In this document: piece by piece, positions 10,100-20,235 of the stretch
How positions within the stretch are numbered: position 1 is the first letter of the stretch
How the letters are laid out: every line of letters begins with the position of its first letter
NCBI RefSeq assembly: GCF_002858715.1
Contig: NZ_PJZH01000014.1
Span: forward strand, 55,755 to 119,754
Direction of reading: 5' to 3'
DNA from: Chimaeribacter coloradensis
GTDB taxonomy: Bacteria > Pseudomonadota > Gammaproteobacteria > Enterobacterales > Enterobacteriaceae
Length of the DNA stretch: 64,000 nucleotides
Program-made: the position numbers and the translations under genes
Notes under the pieces: model-generated
Seen by the model: only the letters and a program-made list of their open reading frames with translations
What the model was told of the DNA's origin: nothing
The model's database searches: none

Positions 10100-10660
10100 A
10101 TGTTCAAGCATAGTCTGCTGACTATAGTGTTATTGGCTTCATCATTTATCGCCTCCGCCCACAATTTTACAATTATGCAACCTGTTCCGCCGGTCTATGT
10201 CAGTGACAAAGGTGAACTGCTGCTTGACCACGGCACCTTTCGTTACCAGCGCTGGCAAAGCGCCGCGCTGGCCGGAAAAGTGCGCGTTATCCAGCACATA
10301 GCCGGGCGCACCGCGGCAAAAGAGATGAATGCGCCGCTGGTTGAGGCCATCAAGGCTGCCAATCTACCTGCCAAATATTACCAAACGACGACAATCATCA
10401 ATTCAGATGACGCCATCATCGGCACCGGTGCATTTGTGCGCAGCAGCATTAAAGAGAGTAAAGAGAGCTTCCCTTGGTCGCAGTTTGTAGTGGACGATCA
10501 GGGCGTGGTCCGCAAGGCGTGGGCGTTGAAAGAGGCCAGCTCGGCCATTGTGGTACTGGATGCCACCGGCAAGGTGCAGTTTGCCAAAGAGGGCGCGTTG
10601 ACACCGGATGAAGTGCAGCAGGTGATTGCCCTGCTGCACCGGCTCATTCCGGCAACTTAA
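10100..10660 (+). CDS. ytfJ: YtfJ family periplasmic protein, thioredoxin-like fold
   Basis: The product is 186 residues with a clear signal peptide ([20 protein letters not shown], cleavage near residue 20), so it is periplasmic. The mature protein belongs to the YtfJ family (predicted thioredoxin/peroxiredoxin-like fold) but lacks a CxxC motif, so redox activity is doubtful and no function is asserted. The ATG at 10100 has AAGGAG at ideal spacing. Its stop codon overlaps the cysQ stop by 3 bp (10658-10660 against 10657-10659), so the genes converge tail to tail with no terminator between them. Confidence 0.88.
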   Translation: MFKHSLLTIVLLASSFIASAHNFTIMQPVPPVYVSDKGELLLDHGTFRYQRWQSAALAGKVRVIQHIAGRTAAKEMNAPLVEAIKAANLPAKYYQTTTIINSDDAIIGTGAFVRSSIKESKESFPWSQFVVDDQGVVRKAWALKEASSAIVVLDATGKVQFAKEGALTPDEVQQVIALLHRLIPAT

Positions 10661-11397
10661 TAGAGCGACACGCGGAAGCCGGGGTTGAGGAAGGATTCTC
10701 GTGGCGTGTAGGAGAGCGTCTGCCCCTGCCAGTCATGCACCTGCGCCCCGGCTGCCAGGGCCACCGCATGGCCGGCGGCCGTATCCCAGATAGAGGTTGG
10801 CCCGAAGCGCGGGTAAAGCTGCGCCTTGCCTTCGGCCACCAGGCAGAACTTCAGCGACGACCCAACCGCCACCGTCTGGTGCTCACCCAGTTGCGCCAGA
10901 TAGTCCTGCAGCTCCTGGCTGCCGTGCGAGCGGCTGACCACCACCAACGGCGGGCGCGCATCCCGTACGGTAATCTGCTCCCGGCGGCCGCCCTCTTCTT
11001 TCCAGGCTTTGCCGTCTGCGGCGGAGTACATCACGCCGGTGACCGGCACATACACCACGCCCAGCACCGGTACGCCGTTTTCGATCAGGGCGATGTTGAC
11101 GGTGAAATCACCGTTGCGTTTGATGAACTCTTTGGTGCCGTCCAGCGGGTCAACCAGCCAGTAACGGCTCCAGTGGCGGCGCGTCTCCCAGGCGGGCGGA
11201 TCCTCTTCCGACACCAGCGGGATCTCCGGCGTCAGGGCAGTCAGCCCGCGTTTAATCACCTGATGCGCCGCCAGATCCGCCGCCGTCACCGGCGAGTCAT
11301 CGCTCTTGGTCTCGACACCCAGGGGCGTATGGCCGTCATAGACATCCATAATCGCTGCACCCGCATCGCGGGCCAGCTGACAAATATGTTCCAGCAT
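10657..11397 (-). CDS. cysQ: 3'(2'),5'-bisphosphate nucleotidase CysQ
   Basis: This 246-residue inositol-monophosphatase-fold enzyme removes the 3'-phosphate from 3'-phosphoadenosine 5'-phosphate (PAP), the by-product of sulfate assimilation, and so recycles AMP and relieves PAP inhibition. Metal-binding residues are visible in SEEDP (Glu64/Glu65) and DPLDGTK (residues 83-89). The C-terminal motif [10 protein letters not shown] supplies the last metal ligand. The ATG at 11395-11397 has GAGG 6 nt upstream. It is divergent from cpdB, also a 3'-nucleotide phosphatase, and this pairing is conserved in enterobacteria. Confidence 0.96.
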   Translation of the reverse strand: MLEHICQLARDAGAAIMDVYDGHTPLGVETKSDDSPVTAADLAAHQVIKRGLTALTPEIPLVSEEDPPAWETRRHWSRYWLVDPLDGTKEFIKRNGDFTVNIALIENGVPVLGVVYVPVTGVMYSAADGKAWKEEGGRREQITVRDARPPLVVVSRSHGSQELQDYLAQLGEHQTVAVGSSLKFCLVAEGKAQLYPRFGPTSIWDTAAGHAVALAAGAQVHDWQGQTLSYTPRESFLNPGFRVSLY

Positions 11398-11629
11398 CCT
11401 CTACCTCTGCAATTTTGAACCTTATTAAGCAGACTAGTTATTTTTCCCCTGAAGATCTATAGCCGTGCCGGACAGGTTCGCCCCCCTTTGCCCCGCATGC
11501 CCGCCAGACGTGATTTCCTGCGCATTTTTAAGGGGTTAAATTCGGCATACTTCACAGTTCTTTGCGTCATCTGGTCATATTTACACGCTATTCTGCGAGC
11601 CCTGCCTGATAACTACCCCAAGGAGAACG

Positions 11630-13582
11630 ATGATGAGGAAGCCCTGTTTTGCCCTGACACTGCTGGCCGCTGCGGTAAGCACGCATGCTGCTACCGTGGA
11701 TCTGCGCATCATGGAGACCAGCGACCTGCACAGCAACATGATGGATTTTGACTACTACAAGGACACGCCGACGGACAAATTCGGCCTGGTGCGCACCGCC
11801 ACCCTGATCGCACAGGCCCGCCAGCAGGCGACCAACAGCGTGCTGGTAGACAACGGCGATCTGATTCAGGGCAGCCCGCTGGGGGATTACATCGCGTCAA
11901 AGGGGCTGAAGGCCGGCGATGTCCACCCGGTCTATCTGGCGATGAACACGCTCGGCTATTCGGTGGGCAACATCGGCAACCATGAGTTCAACTACGGGCT
12001 GGATTACCTGAAGAAGGCGCTGGCCGGGGCGAAGTTCCCCTACGTCAACGCCAACCTGATTGATGCCGCCACCGGCAAACCGCTGCTGACACCCTACCTG
12101 ATTGAGAAGAAAGAGGTGAAAGACCGCGATGGCAAAACCCACACGCTGAACATCGGCTACATCGGGTTTGTGCCGCCGCAGGTGATGGTCTGGGACAAGG
12201 CCAACCTTCAGGGCAAAGTCAGGGTTGATGACATCACCGAGACCGCGAAAAAATGGGTGCCGGAGATGCGTAAAGCCGGGGCGGATATTGTCGTCGCTAT
12301 TCCGCACTCCGGCCTTTCCGGCGAGCCATATAAAGCGCTGGCGGAGAACTCGGTCTATTACCTCAGCCAGGTGCCGGGCATCGATGCGATTATGTTCGGC
12401 CACGCGCACGCCGTGTTCCCCAGCGACGATTTCGCCGCGATCAAAGGCGCGGACATCAAACAGGGCACGCTGAACGGCATCCCGGCCGTGATGCCCGGCC
12501 AGTGGGGCGACCACCTCGGCATTGTCGATCTGCAACTGACCAACGATCAGGGGAAATGGCAGGTAACCCAGGCGCGCGCCGAAGCGCGCCCGATCTTTGA
12601 TAAAGCTACCAAAAAATCCCTGGCGGCCGAGGATGCCAACCTGGTCAATGTGCTGAGTGAGGCACACAAAGGGACCCGGACCTTCGTCAGCCAGCCGATC
12701 GGGAAAGCCAGTGACAGTATGTACAGCTTCCTGGCGCTGGTGCAGGATGACCCGACGGTGCAGATCGTCAACAATGCGCAGACCGCCTACACCCGCCATT
12801 TCATCCAGGGCGATCCGGATCTGGCCGACCTGCCGGTGCTCTCTGCTGCGGCACCGTTTAAAGTCGGCGGCCGCAAAAACGATCCGGCGAGCTATGTTGA
12901 AGTGGAAAAAGGCGAACTGACTCTGCGTAACGCCGCCGATCTTTACCTCTACCCCAACACGCTGGTGGTATTGAAAGTTACCGGCCAGGAGGTCAAAGAG
13001 TGGCTGGAGTGCTCTGCCGGGCAGTTCAACCAGATCGATCCGCACAGCAGCCGGCCGCAGAAGCTGATCAACTGGGACGGTTTCCGCACCTACAACTTTG
13101 ATGTGATCGATGGTGTGAACTACCAGATCGACGTCAGCCAACCGGCACGCTATGACGGCGAATGCACGCTCATTAACAGCAAAGCCAGCCGCATCCGCGA
13201 CCTTACCTATCAGGGCAAGCCAATCGACCCGGACGCCACCTTCCTGGTCGCCACCAACAATTACCGCGCTTACGGCGGTAAATTTGCCGGTACGGGTGAG
13301 CGCCATATCGCGTTCGCCTCGCCGGATCAGAACCAGGCGATCCTGGCGGCCTATATCAGCACTGAAACCCGCCAACAGGGCGAGGTGAAACCTGAGGCGG
13401 ACAATAACTGGCAACTGGCACCGATTGCCGCCGCCCAGCCGCTGGACATCCGCTTTGAAACCGCCCCAACGACTAAAGCGGCCGCTTTCATCCAGCAAAA
13501 GGCGCGTTATCCGATGGCGCTGAAAGGCCAGGACGAGACCGGGTTTGCGATCTACAGCCTCGACCTCCGCCCGCAGCGGTAA
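11630..13582 (+). CDS. cpdB: Periplasmic 2',3'-cyclic-nucleotide 2'-phosphodiesterase/3'-nucleotidase
   Basis: This 650-residue bifunctional periplasmic enzyme hydrolyses 2',3'-cyclic nucleotides and then 3'-nucleotides, allowing scavenging of extracellular nucleotides. The signal peptide is about residues 1-20 (ending STHAA). The metallophosphatase core shows SDLHSN (about 31-36), GNHEFNYG and GHAHAVF; the 5'-nucleotidase C-terminal domain follows from about residue 370. The start could be ATG 11630 or the adjacent ATG 11633; both follow AAGGAGAACG. A strong terminator ends the unit at 13604-13637. The promoter region upstream (11398-11629) shows no clear operator. Confidence 0.97.
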   Translation: MMRKPCFALTLLAAAVSTHAATVDLRIMETSDLHSNMMDFDYYKDTPTDKFGLVRTATLIAQARQQATNSVLVDNGDLIQGSPLGDYIASKGLKAGDVHPVYLAMNTLGYSVGNIGNHEFNYGLDYLKKALAGAKFPYVNANLIDAATGKPLLTPYLIEKKEVKDRDGKTHTLNIGYIGFVPPQVMVWDKANLQGKVRVDDITETAKKWVPEMRKAGADIVVAIPHSGLSGEPYKALAENSVYYLSQVPGIDAIMFGHAHAVFPSDDFAAIKGADIKQGTLNGIPAVMPGQWGDHLGIVDLQLTNDQGKWQVTQARAEARPIFDKATKKSLAAEDANLVNVLSEAHKGTRTFVSQPIGKASDSMYSFLALVQDDPTVQIVNNAQTAYTRHFIQGDPDLADLPVLSAAAPFKVGGRKNDPASYVEVEKGELTLRNAADLYLYPNTLVVLKVTGQEVKEWLECSAGQFNQIDPHSSRPQKLINWDGFRTYNFDVIDGVNYQIDVSQPARYDGECTLINSKASRIRDLTYQGKPIDPDATFLVATNNYRAYGGKFAGTGERHIAFASPDQNQAILAAYISTETRQQGEVKPEADNNWQLAPIAAAQPLDIRFETAPTTKAAAFIQQKARYPMALKGQDETGFAIYSLDLRPQR

Positions 13583-13603
13583 ACCAGGAAGGTAACGCAA
13601 TAA

Positions 13604-13637
13604 AAAAGGCAGGGCCGGAAAACCGGCCCTGCCTTTT
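13604..13637. terminator. Strong bidirectional terminator between cpdB and fklB
   Basis: A perfect 15-bp stem (AAAAGGCAGGGCCGG, 13604-13618, with its complement at 13623-13637) encloses AAAA. The A and T ends give U tracts on both strands, so it serves the convergent cpdB and fklB transcripts. Confidence 0.93.
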
Positions 13638-13695
13638 ACTTATCTATGACGTACTACACACATGAAGTACAGCACACATGAAACGGGAAAGGGGA

Positions 13696-14316
13696 TTACA
13701 GAATTTCCAGCAGCTCGACGTCAAAGATCAGCGCGCTGTAAGGCGGGATCGACGCACCGGCACCGCGCTCACCATAAGCCAGGTTGTGCGGGATATAGAG
13801 CTGCCATTTGGAGCCGACCGGCATCAGGGTCAGCGCTTCGATCCAGCCCGGGATCACGCCGCTGACCGGGAATTCTGCCGGCTGGCCGCGCTCTACGGAG
13901 CTGTCAAACACGTCGCCATTGATCAGGCGGCCGGTGTAGTGAACACGCACATGGTCCTGGCGGCCTGGGATCGGGCCGTCACCCTGCTGCATCACGGTGA
14001 ATTGCAGGCCGGATTCGGTGCGGGTCACATCATCACGCTCCGCATTTTTTTCGAGGAACGCCTGTCCTTCGACGGCCATTGCTTTCTGTTGTTCGCGGCG
14101 CACGGCGTCTGCACGCTCGTGGACTTCGCGCAGGGCGCGGTGCAGGACGTCAACCGGAACCGCCGGCGCGTTCCCTTCGAGCGCATCGCGCAAACCTGCG
14201 GCCAGTGCTTCCGGCAGCAATCCTTCCAGGCCGGACTCCTGCAACTGCTGGCCAACCTGTAAACCGATGCCGTAGCTTGCCTGCGCTTCCACGCTGTCAT
14301 AAGAAGGGGTTGTCAT
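13696..14316 (-). CDS. fklB: FKBP-type peptidyl-prolyl cis-trans isomerase FklB (FKBP22)
   Basis: This 206-residue protein matches E. coli FkpB22/FklB in length. The N-terminal helical dimerisation domain (about 1-100, including EIHERADAV-like [11 protein letters not shown]) is followed by the FKBP domain (about 115-206). That domain has [25 protein letters not shown] and [13 protein letters not shown]. The active site residues Tyr, Phe, Asp and Trp of the family are present. There is no signal peptide, so it is cytoplasmic. The ATG at 14314-14316 has GAGGAAAA upstream. It is divergent from ytfB. Confidence 0.96.
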   Translation of the reverse strand: MTTPSYDSVEAQASYGIGLQVGQQLQESGLEGLLPEALAAGLRDALEGNAPAVPVDVLHRALREVHERADAVRREQQKAMAVEGQAFLEKNAERDDVTRTESGLQFTVMQQGDGPIPGRQDHVRVHYTGRLINGDVFDSSVERGQPAEFPVSGVIPGWIEALTLMPVGSKWQLYIPHNLAYGERGAGASIPPYSALIFDVELLEIL

Positions 14317-14607
14317 GCATTTTCCTCAAATCGATAAAAAGTCGAAGGCAGAGCATAACAGCGCAACAGTTTGCGGTAAAATCTTGCGTCAGGGAGGATG
14401 ACATTTGTTGCTGAAACAGAAACAATACCGCCCCGGGAAATACCTGATTTACCAATCCGCTTAGTTCCCTGCTGTCTCTTTCTGCCTCAAGCAGTTATCA
14501 GACTATACTCAACAGGTAATATTGGGCTGCATAACGTCGCCTCCCGATCATTACGCCGGTACTTTTGTTTGCCCGCTGTGGCAAACCGCGTTGCAAGAGA
14601 GGTTGTC

Positions 14608-15297
14608 ATGGGCAGAATCGCGCCCAGGAGAAGCAAAACCACCCAGGTCAATTCACCCCTGCGAAACCTGTGGACCACGCTTATGTCAAAAAGGCCGACC
14701 CGCGCCGAACATGAACATACACCCGACGATCAGGAACGCCAGCCCACGACGCGCGCCCGGCCGGCCTCATCGCGGTCATACCGCACCTGGTTACGCTCAC
14801 CCTGGTTAAAAGCCGCCTGGGCATTTCCGGCCCGCCTGCACTGGATGGACCCGCTGCCCCTGCCCCATCGCCGCGGTATTCTGCTGGCGGCGCTGGTGGT
14901 GCTGCTGGCTATCCTGTGGCCCTCTGCGTCGACGCGTTACCCGGTTGAACAGCCTGTCAGCCAGGATTCGCGGGAGATTCCGTTACAGGCCAATTTGCAG
15001 GAGAGCGCCGCCCGCCCGGCGACAGCTGAAAGCGGCAGCGGCTGGCAGACTTACCGGATTCAACCCGGCCAGACGCTGGCGCAGCTCTTCCGCGACAATA
15101 ATCTGATGGTCAATGATGTGTTTGCGATGGCGCAGGTTGAGGGGGATGACAAACCGCTCAGCAACCTGCAGGCTGGCCAGCCGGTCAAAATACAGCGTAA
15201 TGCGCAGGGTGTGGTGACGGCGCTGGAGATTGACACCAGCACGAACCCGGTGCGGTTTATCCGCCAGCCGGATGGCAGCTACCGCCGCGTGGGGTAA
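14608..15297 (+). CDS. ytfB: OapA-family cell-division/envelope protein YtfB
   Basis: The product is 229 residues from ATG 14608. A basic cytoplasmic N-terminus (about 1-85) leads to one membrane helix (about residues 92-112, ILLAALVVLLAILW). A linker and the C-terminal OapA/LysM-like domain follow (about 145-229, YRIQPGQTLAQLFRDNNL ... PDGSYRRV). In E. coli YtfB binds glycans and localises to the septum. I chose ATG 14608 because AAGAGAGG precedes it; a longer frame from 14398 lacks family similarity. The N-terminal basic part is longer than in E. coli (212 residues overall). A 7-bp hairpin (GTTTGCC/GGCAAAC, 14567-14586) sits just before the ribosome-binding site. Confidence 0.85.
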   Translation: MGRIAPRRSKTTQVNSPLRNLWTTLMSKRPTRAEHEHTPDDQERQPTTRARPASSRSYRTWLRSPWLKAAWAFPARLHWMDPLPLPHRRGILLAALVVLLAILWPSASTRYPVEQPVSQDSREIPLQANLQESAARPATAESGSGWQTYRIQPGQTLAQLFRDNNLMVNDVFAMAQVEGDDKPLSNLQAGQPVKIQRNAQGVVTALEIDTSTNPVRFIRQPDGSYRRVG

Positions 15298-15333
15298 GCG
15301 CGCCGGAAAACGCCCCTTCTCTTTTCCTTCCCG

Positions 15334-15368
15334 CCAAAAAGCAAAACGCCGGCACAAGGCCGGCGTTT
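15334..15368 (-). terminator. Terminator of the rpsF-priB-rpsR-rplI operon
   Basis: A perfect 10-bp stem (AAACGCCGGC, 15344-15353, with GCCGGCGTTT, 15359-15368) is followed on the minus strand by a T-rich tract (TTTTGCTTTTT). It sits 20 bp after the rplI stop. Confidence 0.9.
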
Positions 15369-15388
15369 CACAAGCAGCGGAGTAAAAC

Positions 15389-15838
15389 TTACTCTGCTAC
15401 TACAACGATGTTCAGCTGAGCGAACACATCGCTGTGTACCTGGAAGTGCACTTCGTGCTCACCCACAGTACGCAGGACGCCGTTCGGCAGGCGAACTTCG
15501 CTCTTAGCAACTTCAACACCAGCCGCAGTGACCGCATCAGCGATGTCACGGGTACCGATGGAACCGAACAGTTTGCCTTCGTCGCCAGATTTGGACGCGA
15601 TGGTAACAGAGCCCAGCTCGTTGATTTTTGCAGCGCGCGCTTCGGCAGCAGCCAGAACGTCAGCCAGTTTGGCTTCCAGATCTGCACGGCGTGCTTCGAA
15701 GAACTCAACGTTTTTCTTGGTAGCCGGGACAGCTTTGCCCTGCGGTACCAGGAAGTTACGAGCGTAGCCCGCTTTCACGTTAACCTGGTCACCCAGGCTG
15801 CCGAGATTTGCTACTTTATCAAGCAGAATAACTTGCAT
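15389..15838 (-). CDS. rplI: 50S ribosomal protein L9
   Basis: L9 has 149 residues, the exact enterobacterial length. The N-terminal rRNA-binding domain ([22 protein letters not shown] ... [12 protein letters not shown]) is joined by a long helix to the C-terminal domain. It binds 23S rRNA near the L1 stalk and affects frame maintenance. It is the last gene of rpsF-priB-rpsR-rplI, 39 bp after rpsR, with a terminator behind it. Start ATG (CAT at 15836-15838) has GAGAGGATAAGGTA upstream. Confidence 0.99.
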   Translation of the reverse strand: MQVILLDKVANLGSLGDQVNVKAGYARNFLVPQGKAVPATKKNVEFFEARRADLEAKLADVLAAAEARAAKINELGSVTIASKSGDEGKLFGSIGTRDIADAVTAAGVEVAKSEVRLPNGVLRTVGEHEVHFQVHSDVFAQLNIVVVAE

Positions 15839-15877
15839 TACCTTATCCTCTCAAAGTCGTTAATGGACAGTGGCCGA

Positions 15878-16424
<547 letters not shown>

Positions 16425-16432
16425 CACGGCAA

Positions 16433-16846
<414 letters not shown>

Positions 16847-16853
16847 TTATTCA

Positions 16854-16888
16854 GCCTCCTGTCCGGGTCAGCCGCGGCCCATGGAGGC
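16854..16888 (-). promoter_or_regulatory. rpsF leader hairpin, probable S6:S18 autoregulatory site
   Basis: In the 5' untranslated region of rpsF, GCCTCC (minus strand, 16883-16888) pairs with GGAGGC (16854-16859). They enclose a loop containing GGCCGCGG and ACCCGGACA, giving CCG trinucleotides next to a helix. An S6:S18-binding leader with a CCG-containing loop is known in many bacteria at this position. The pairing is seen directly; the regulatory role is inferred from position and shape. Confidence 0.55.
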
Positions 16889-16926
16889 AAGGAACGTGTT
16901 TGTGTGCGGCTGAAAAATGACGCGCA

Positions 16927-16955
16927 ATTATAGGTGGGCGGGCGGGGAAACACAA
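16927..16955 (-). promoter_or_regulatory. Sigma-70 promoter of the rpsF operon
   Basis: On the minus strand TTGTGT (16950-16955) and consensus TATAAT (16927-16932) are separated by 17 bp. Initiation would give a leader of about 90 nt that includes the S6:S18-type hairpin. Confidence 0.8.
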
Positions 16956-17079
16956 GGCATGAATCACGCGGGCGCGTTCTTTCCGGCATCCTGATGAAAC
17001 ATCAGCAAAAATGATGGGTAAACCGCGTTAACAGAGTTGAGCCGCAAAAAAAAGCGGCAAAAGCTGCAATTTTGATCAG

Positions 17080-17106
17080 TTTTATTGAATGTATTATTCA
17101 ATAAAA
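17080..17106. repeat. Perfect 11-bp inverted repeat, AT-rich, 5-bp centre
   Basis: The arm TTTTATTGAAT (17080-17090) is repeated in perfect inverse at 17096-17106 around GTATT. Such symmetry fits a repressor operator. It could also form a weak hairpin. No regulator can be assigned. Confidence 0.6.
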
Positions 17107-17133
17107 GCGGATTTCTTAATGCCCTTGGTTGAT

Positions 17134-17312
17134 TAAAATAGGGGCAGAGATGTCAGTATCAGGCGGCAATGGAAGTGATGTGCCCCATCCGTAACGATGC
17201 CCGAATACAATAAACCTATGCTGGCCGCAAAATGCAGTACCAGGGAAAATCCAAAAAATTATACGTGCGTTAAACGCCTGTTTTGCCGGCCCCCAGTGAT
17301 GGGGGCCTTTTC
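17134..17312 (+). ncRNA. Candidate small RNA (unnamed) upstream of yjfP
   Basis: TAAAAT (17134-17139) could be a -10 element, but no good -35 is seen. The predicted RNA of about 165 nt begins near GGGGCA (17141-17146), which can pair with TGCCCC (17181-17186). It ends at a strong terminator. The stretch has no protein gene; the longest ATG frame with a Shine-Dalgarno-like start has 14 codons (17150-17194). I recognise no known RNA family. The call rests on an orphan plus-strand terminator with no plus-strand gene in front of it. Confidence 0.35.
17288..17311 (+). terminator. Plus-strand terminator without an upstream gene
   Basis: A 7-bp GC stem (GGCCCCC 17288-17294 with GGGGGCC 17301-17307) is followed by TTTT and then CATTT. 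On the minus strand no T run follows, so it is unlikely to serve yjfP, whose stop lies at 17323. Confidence 0.75.
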
Positions 17313-17322
17313 ATTTGGGCGC

Positions 17323-18075
17323 TCAACCCAGATGCCGGGTAAAGAATGCCACGCCCGCCTGTAACGCTGCCGGGGTGATTTTGTGCCCGATTTGCGGTTC
17401 GGTCAGGCAGGTGAGGTGCGTGTCTCTGCCTGCCTGTTGCAGCGCCCGGCGCAGCCGCGCGCTCTCCTCAGCCGGCACCAGATCGTCCGCTTCGCCATGC
17501 CAGAGCAGCAGCGGCCGGTTGCCCAGCAGTTCCAGCGCCGCGCTCATGTCATACTCCTCCAGAAAGGCGAGCCGCTGCGCCAGTGCCTCCCCACGCAAGG
17601 GCTGCCCGCCCTGCCGTGGCACGAACAGGCGGCGCGACAGGGAGTGAAAATAAGCCGAGCCCATAAAACTGGCGGCGGCATTAATCCACGGATAGCGCCC
17701 CAGCGCGCCCAGCGTGGTCATACCGCCCATCGACGCCCCGCAGACCCCGATTTTCCCTTCAATCAGTAACCCCTGCTGTTGATAAGCCGCCTTTAACCCC
17801 GGCAATTCATCGATATTGCTGCGCAGAATCTCCCAGAAGTGGCCCAGCCGCGTTTCTGCATCATTGTCATAGCGGGCACCGTGCATGGCTGCATCCGGCA
17901 TGATCACCCGGAAACCGGCCTGCGCCAGTGCATACCCAAAGTAGGAGTAGACCTCTTTAGAGGAGGTAAACCCGTGGTAGAAAAATAGCGTGGGCAGGGG
18001 GATGCCCTGTTTCCCGGCCGGTGCCGCATGGATAAGCTCAATGCCGTTCACCTTCTCCTGGAACATCTCAATCAT
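17323..18075 (-). CDS. yjfP: Alpha/beta-hydrolase esterase YjfP
   Basis: This 250-residue cytoplasmic alpha/beta hydrolase has its nucleophile elbow in GASMGG (Ser115), an acid in WHGEADDLVP (Asp near 200) and the histidine in IGHKITP. The oxyanion-hole segment FFYHGFTSSKE (31-41) is clear. E. coli YjfP shows carboxylesterase activity on short-chain acyl esters; the natural substrate is unknown. Start ATG (18073-18075) has CAGGAGAG upstream. In E. coli yjfP adjoins bsmA (yjfO); here a chemoreceptor gene lies between them. Confidence 0.92.
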   Translation of the reverse strand: MIEMFQEKVNGIELIHAAPAGKQGIPLPTLFFYHGFTSSKEVYSYFGYALAQAGFRVIMPDAAMHGARYDNDAETRLGHFWEILRSNIDELPGLKAAYQQQGLLIEGKIGVCGASMGGMTTLGALGRYPWINAAASFMGSAYFHSLSRRLFVPRQGGQPLRGEALAQRLAFLEEYDMSAALELLGNRPLLLWHGEADDLVPAEESARLRRALQQAGRDTHLTCLTEPQIGHKITPAALQAGVAFFTRHLG

Positions 18076-18181
18076 GCCGCTCTCCTGTGGTTGATGACGC
18101 AGACATTGCGTGGTTAATTCATAGAATAATTTTAATTTCCATGATCTAGATCAAGAAAAACAAGTTATTACACTTTCTGCC

Positions 18182-18208
18182 TAAATTTTCTCCGGCGTCT
18201 GCCGTTAT
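18182..18208 (+). promoter_or_regulatory. Sigma-28 (FliA) promoter of the chemoreceptor gene
   Basis: TAAATTTT (18182-18189), an 11-bp spacer and GCCGTTAT (18201-18208) match the flagellar class 3 consensus TAAAGTTT-N11-GCCGATAA at 14 of 16 positions. The element ends 35 bp before the ATG at 18244. This ties the gene to the motility regulon and also shows that an in-frame TTG at 18208 cannot be the start. Confidence 0.8.
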
Positions 18209-18243
18209 TGCCAACACCTTTTCTAACCCATGAGATGAGAATA

Positions 18244-20166
18244 ATGACGGGATTTTCCTTCCGCCAATGGGGCCTGGGCGTCAAGCTCTCTGTGCTGGCT
18301 TCACTGACTGTTGCTGCACTGTTTTTACTGTTTACGTTATCACTGACCCGCACAGCCGGGGATCAGATGAAAGCCCTGACACTGGAGGACATGAAAAATC
18401 AGGTCGAAGGCGTTGAAGACATGATTACCATGTACGACGCCAGCCTGAAAGCCGAGGTCAGCAGCTATACCCAGCTGTTCACCAGCTTTATGTCCCCGGC
18501 GTTCAGCCTGCAGACCACCGGCAACCAGACCGTGCTGAAAGCCGGTGACAGCGTCCTCAATAACAACACCGCCATCCCTGACGATTTCCTCACCCGCACC
18601 GGTGCCATTTCGACAATGTTTATGCGCCAGGGGGATGATTTTGTCCGGATTACCACCTCCCTGAAAAAAGAGGACGGGTCTCGCGCCATCGGCACGAAAC
18701 TCGATCGCCAGAGTGCGGCCTATCGCGCTGTGATGGGCGGCGAGGTCTACAAAGGGCTGGCGACGCTGTTCGGTAAGAAATTCATTACCCAGTACCAGCC
18801 GGTCAAGGATCAGGCCGGCAAGATCATCGGCATCGCCTTTGTCGGGGTCGATATCACCCCGCAGTTTAACGAAATGCGCCAGACCATCCTGAGCAAGAAG
18901 ATTGGCCAGAGCGGCTACTTCTTTGTGCTGGATGCCGCTCAGGGCAGCAACCGCGGTCACTACCTCTTCCACCCGCGCGCCGAAGGCCAGACGCCGGGCT
19001 GGGATGCCGCGGTGCTTGATCAGGTGCTGGCGACCCCGCAAGGTACCCAGACTTATCATGACAGCAGCCTGCCGGCCGGCAGCGGCGCGCAGATCATGGT
19101 CTACCACAGCCTGCCCGCCTGGGGCTGGGTCGTGGCCGGGACGGCCGATGAAGACGAAATCATGGCGGAGATCACCCACAGCCGGAACCTGTTCCTGGGG
19201 ATTGGGGTGGTGCTTGTCGCGCTGTTTGCCGCGCTGTTTATGCTGGTGACCCGCAACTGGCTAAGCCGCCCGCTGGAGCAGGTGGTGAAAGTCGCTGAGC
19301 AATATGCCGCAGGCAACCTGAGCGCCAGCCTGAGCACGACCCGCCAGGATGAAGTGGGCCGGATGATGACGGCGATGGACGGCATCGGCCGCGGCCTGGC
19401 GCGCATTGTGTCCCAGGTGCGCGAAGCCGCCGTGGAGATCAACCAGAGCACCGCCTCGCTGGCTGCCGACAGTGAAAACATCACCGGTCAGATCTCCCGC
19501 CAGGCCAGCAGCCTGGAGGAGACCTCCGCCAGCATGGAGCAGCTGACCGCGACCGTGCAGCAGAATGCGGAGAACGTCTCAGAAGCGATGAAACTGGTCC
19601 GCCAGACCGAAACAGCCGCCCAGAACGGCGGTGAGGCGGTCACCTCTGCGGTCTCGACCATGAGCGACATCAAGGGCGCGTCCCAGCGGATTGCCGACAT
19701 CACCAGCGTTATCGAGTCCATCGCGTTCCAGACCAATATTCTGGCGCTGAATGCGGCGGTAGAAGCGGCCCGGGCCGGTGAACACGGTAAAGGTTTTGCC
19801 GTGGTAGCCGCCGAGGTGCGCGCGCTGGCACAGCGCAGTGCCAAATCGGTTAAAGAGATTGAAACGCTGATTGCCGAATCCCTGGACAAGGTCGAACAGG
19901 GGAACCGCATCTCGATGCAGACCCACGAAGCGATGAATGACATCCTCAGCCGGGTGCAGCAGGTGCGGATGATCGTCAGTGATATTGACGTCGCCTCCCA
20001 TGAGCAGTCCGCCGGGATCGGCCAGGTCAACATCGCCATTGTGCAGATTGGTCAGGCGACCCAGGAGAACGCCATGCTGGTCAGCAGCTCTGAAGAGACG
20101 GCCGCCGCGCTGAACCAGAAAGGGCAGCACCTGAAGAAGCTGGTCAGCATGTTCCAGCTTGATTAA
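18244..20166 (+). CDS. Methyl-accepting chemotaxis protein with periplasmic Cache domain
   Basis: This transmembrane chemoreceptor has 640 residues from ATG 18244. TM1 is at about 13-34. A large periplasmic ligand domain (about 35-312) has features of the Cache_3-Cache_2 fusion type ([31 protein letters not shown]). TM2 is at about 316-338, then HAMP (about 339-392) and the cytoplasmic signalling coil. The receptor tip, which binds CheA and CheW, is [21 protein letters not shown]; methylation-helix sequence [14 protein letters not shown] is present. The end ([11 protein letters not shown]) lacks the CheR/CheB-docking pentapeptide NWETF, so it probably needs partner receptors for adaptation. 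The ligand is unknown; related Cache receptors bind organic acids or amino acids. E. coli has no gene at this site. Confidence 0.93.
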   Translation: MTGFSFRQWGLGVKLSVLASLTVAALFLLFTLSLTRTAGDQMKALTLEDMKNQVEGVEDMITMYDASLKAEVSSYTQLFTSFMSPAFSLQTTGNQTVLKAGDSVLNNNTAIPDDFLTRTGAISTMFMRQGDDFVRITTSLKKEDGSRAIGTKLDRQSAAYRAVMGGEVYKGLATLFGKKFITQYQPVKDQAGKIIGIAFVGVDITPQFNEMRQTILSKKIGQSGYFFVLDAAQGSNRGHYLFHPRAEGQTPGWDAAVLDQVLATPQGTQTYHDSSLPAGSGAQIMVYHSLPAWGWVVAGTADEDEIMAEITHSRNLFLGIGVVLVALFAALFMLVTRNWLSRPLEQVVKVAEQYAAGNLSASLSTTRQDEVGRMMTAMDGIGRGLARIVSQVREAAVEINQSTASLAADSENITGQISRQASSLEETSASMEQLTATVQQNAENVSEAMKLVRQTETAAQNGGEAVTSAVSTMSDIKGASQRIADITSVIESIAFQTNILALNAAVEAARAGEHGKGFAVVAAEVRALAQRSAKSVKEIETLIAESLDKVEQGNRISMQTHEAMNDILSRVQQVRMIVSDIDVASHEQSAGIGQVNIAIVQIGQATQENAMLVSSSEETAAALNQKGQHLKKLVSMFQLD

Positions 20167-20199
20167 AAAAACATCACACCTTCGCACCAGGCGATCCGC

Positions 20200-20211
20200 G
20201 CTACACTAAAG
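20200..20211 (+). promoter_or_regulatory. Candidate sigma-S-type -10 element of bsmA
   Basis: GCTACACTAAA in the 69-bp gap before bsmA closely fits the sigma-S -10 consensus KCTAYACTTAA. It lies about 25 bp upstream of the start codon. No clear -35 hexamer is required by sigma-S and none is obvious. Confidence 0.45.
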
Positions 20212-20235
20212 GCTGATGCTGTGAGGAGGAAAGAG

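Larger units (their letters stand above)
16956..17322. other. Gene-free interval between rpsF promoter and yjfP
   Basis: No credible protein gene is visible in this stretch of about 370 bp. It contains GCCGC-A8-GCGGC (17041-17058), a perfect palindrome (17080-17106), a candidate structured RNA (17134-17312) and a plus-strand terminator. In E. coli the ula (ascorbate) operon occupies this position; no trace of it is seen. Confidence 0.6.

Noticed and set aside
9885..10121. 78-codon frame upstream of ytfJ
   Set aside because: No ribosome-binding site of note and no similarity. It overlaps the ytfJ start and is probably leader sequence.
11897..13600. 567-codon minus-strand open frame opposite cpdB
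   Set aside because: Antisense shadow of a well-identified periplasmic enzyme, without ribosome-binding site or recognisable domains.
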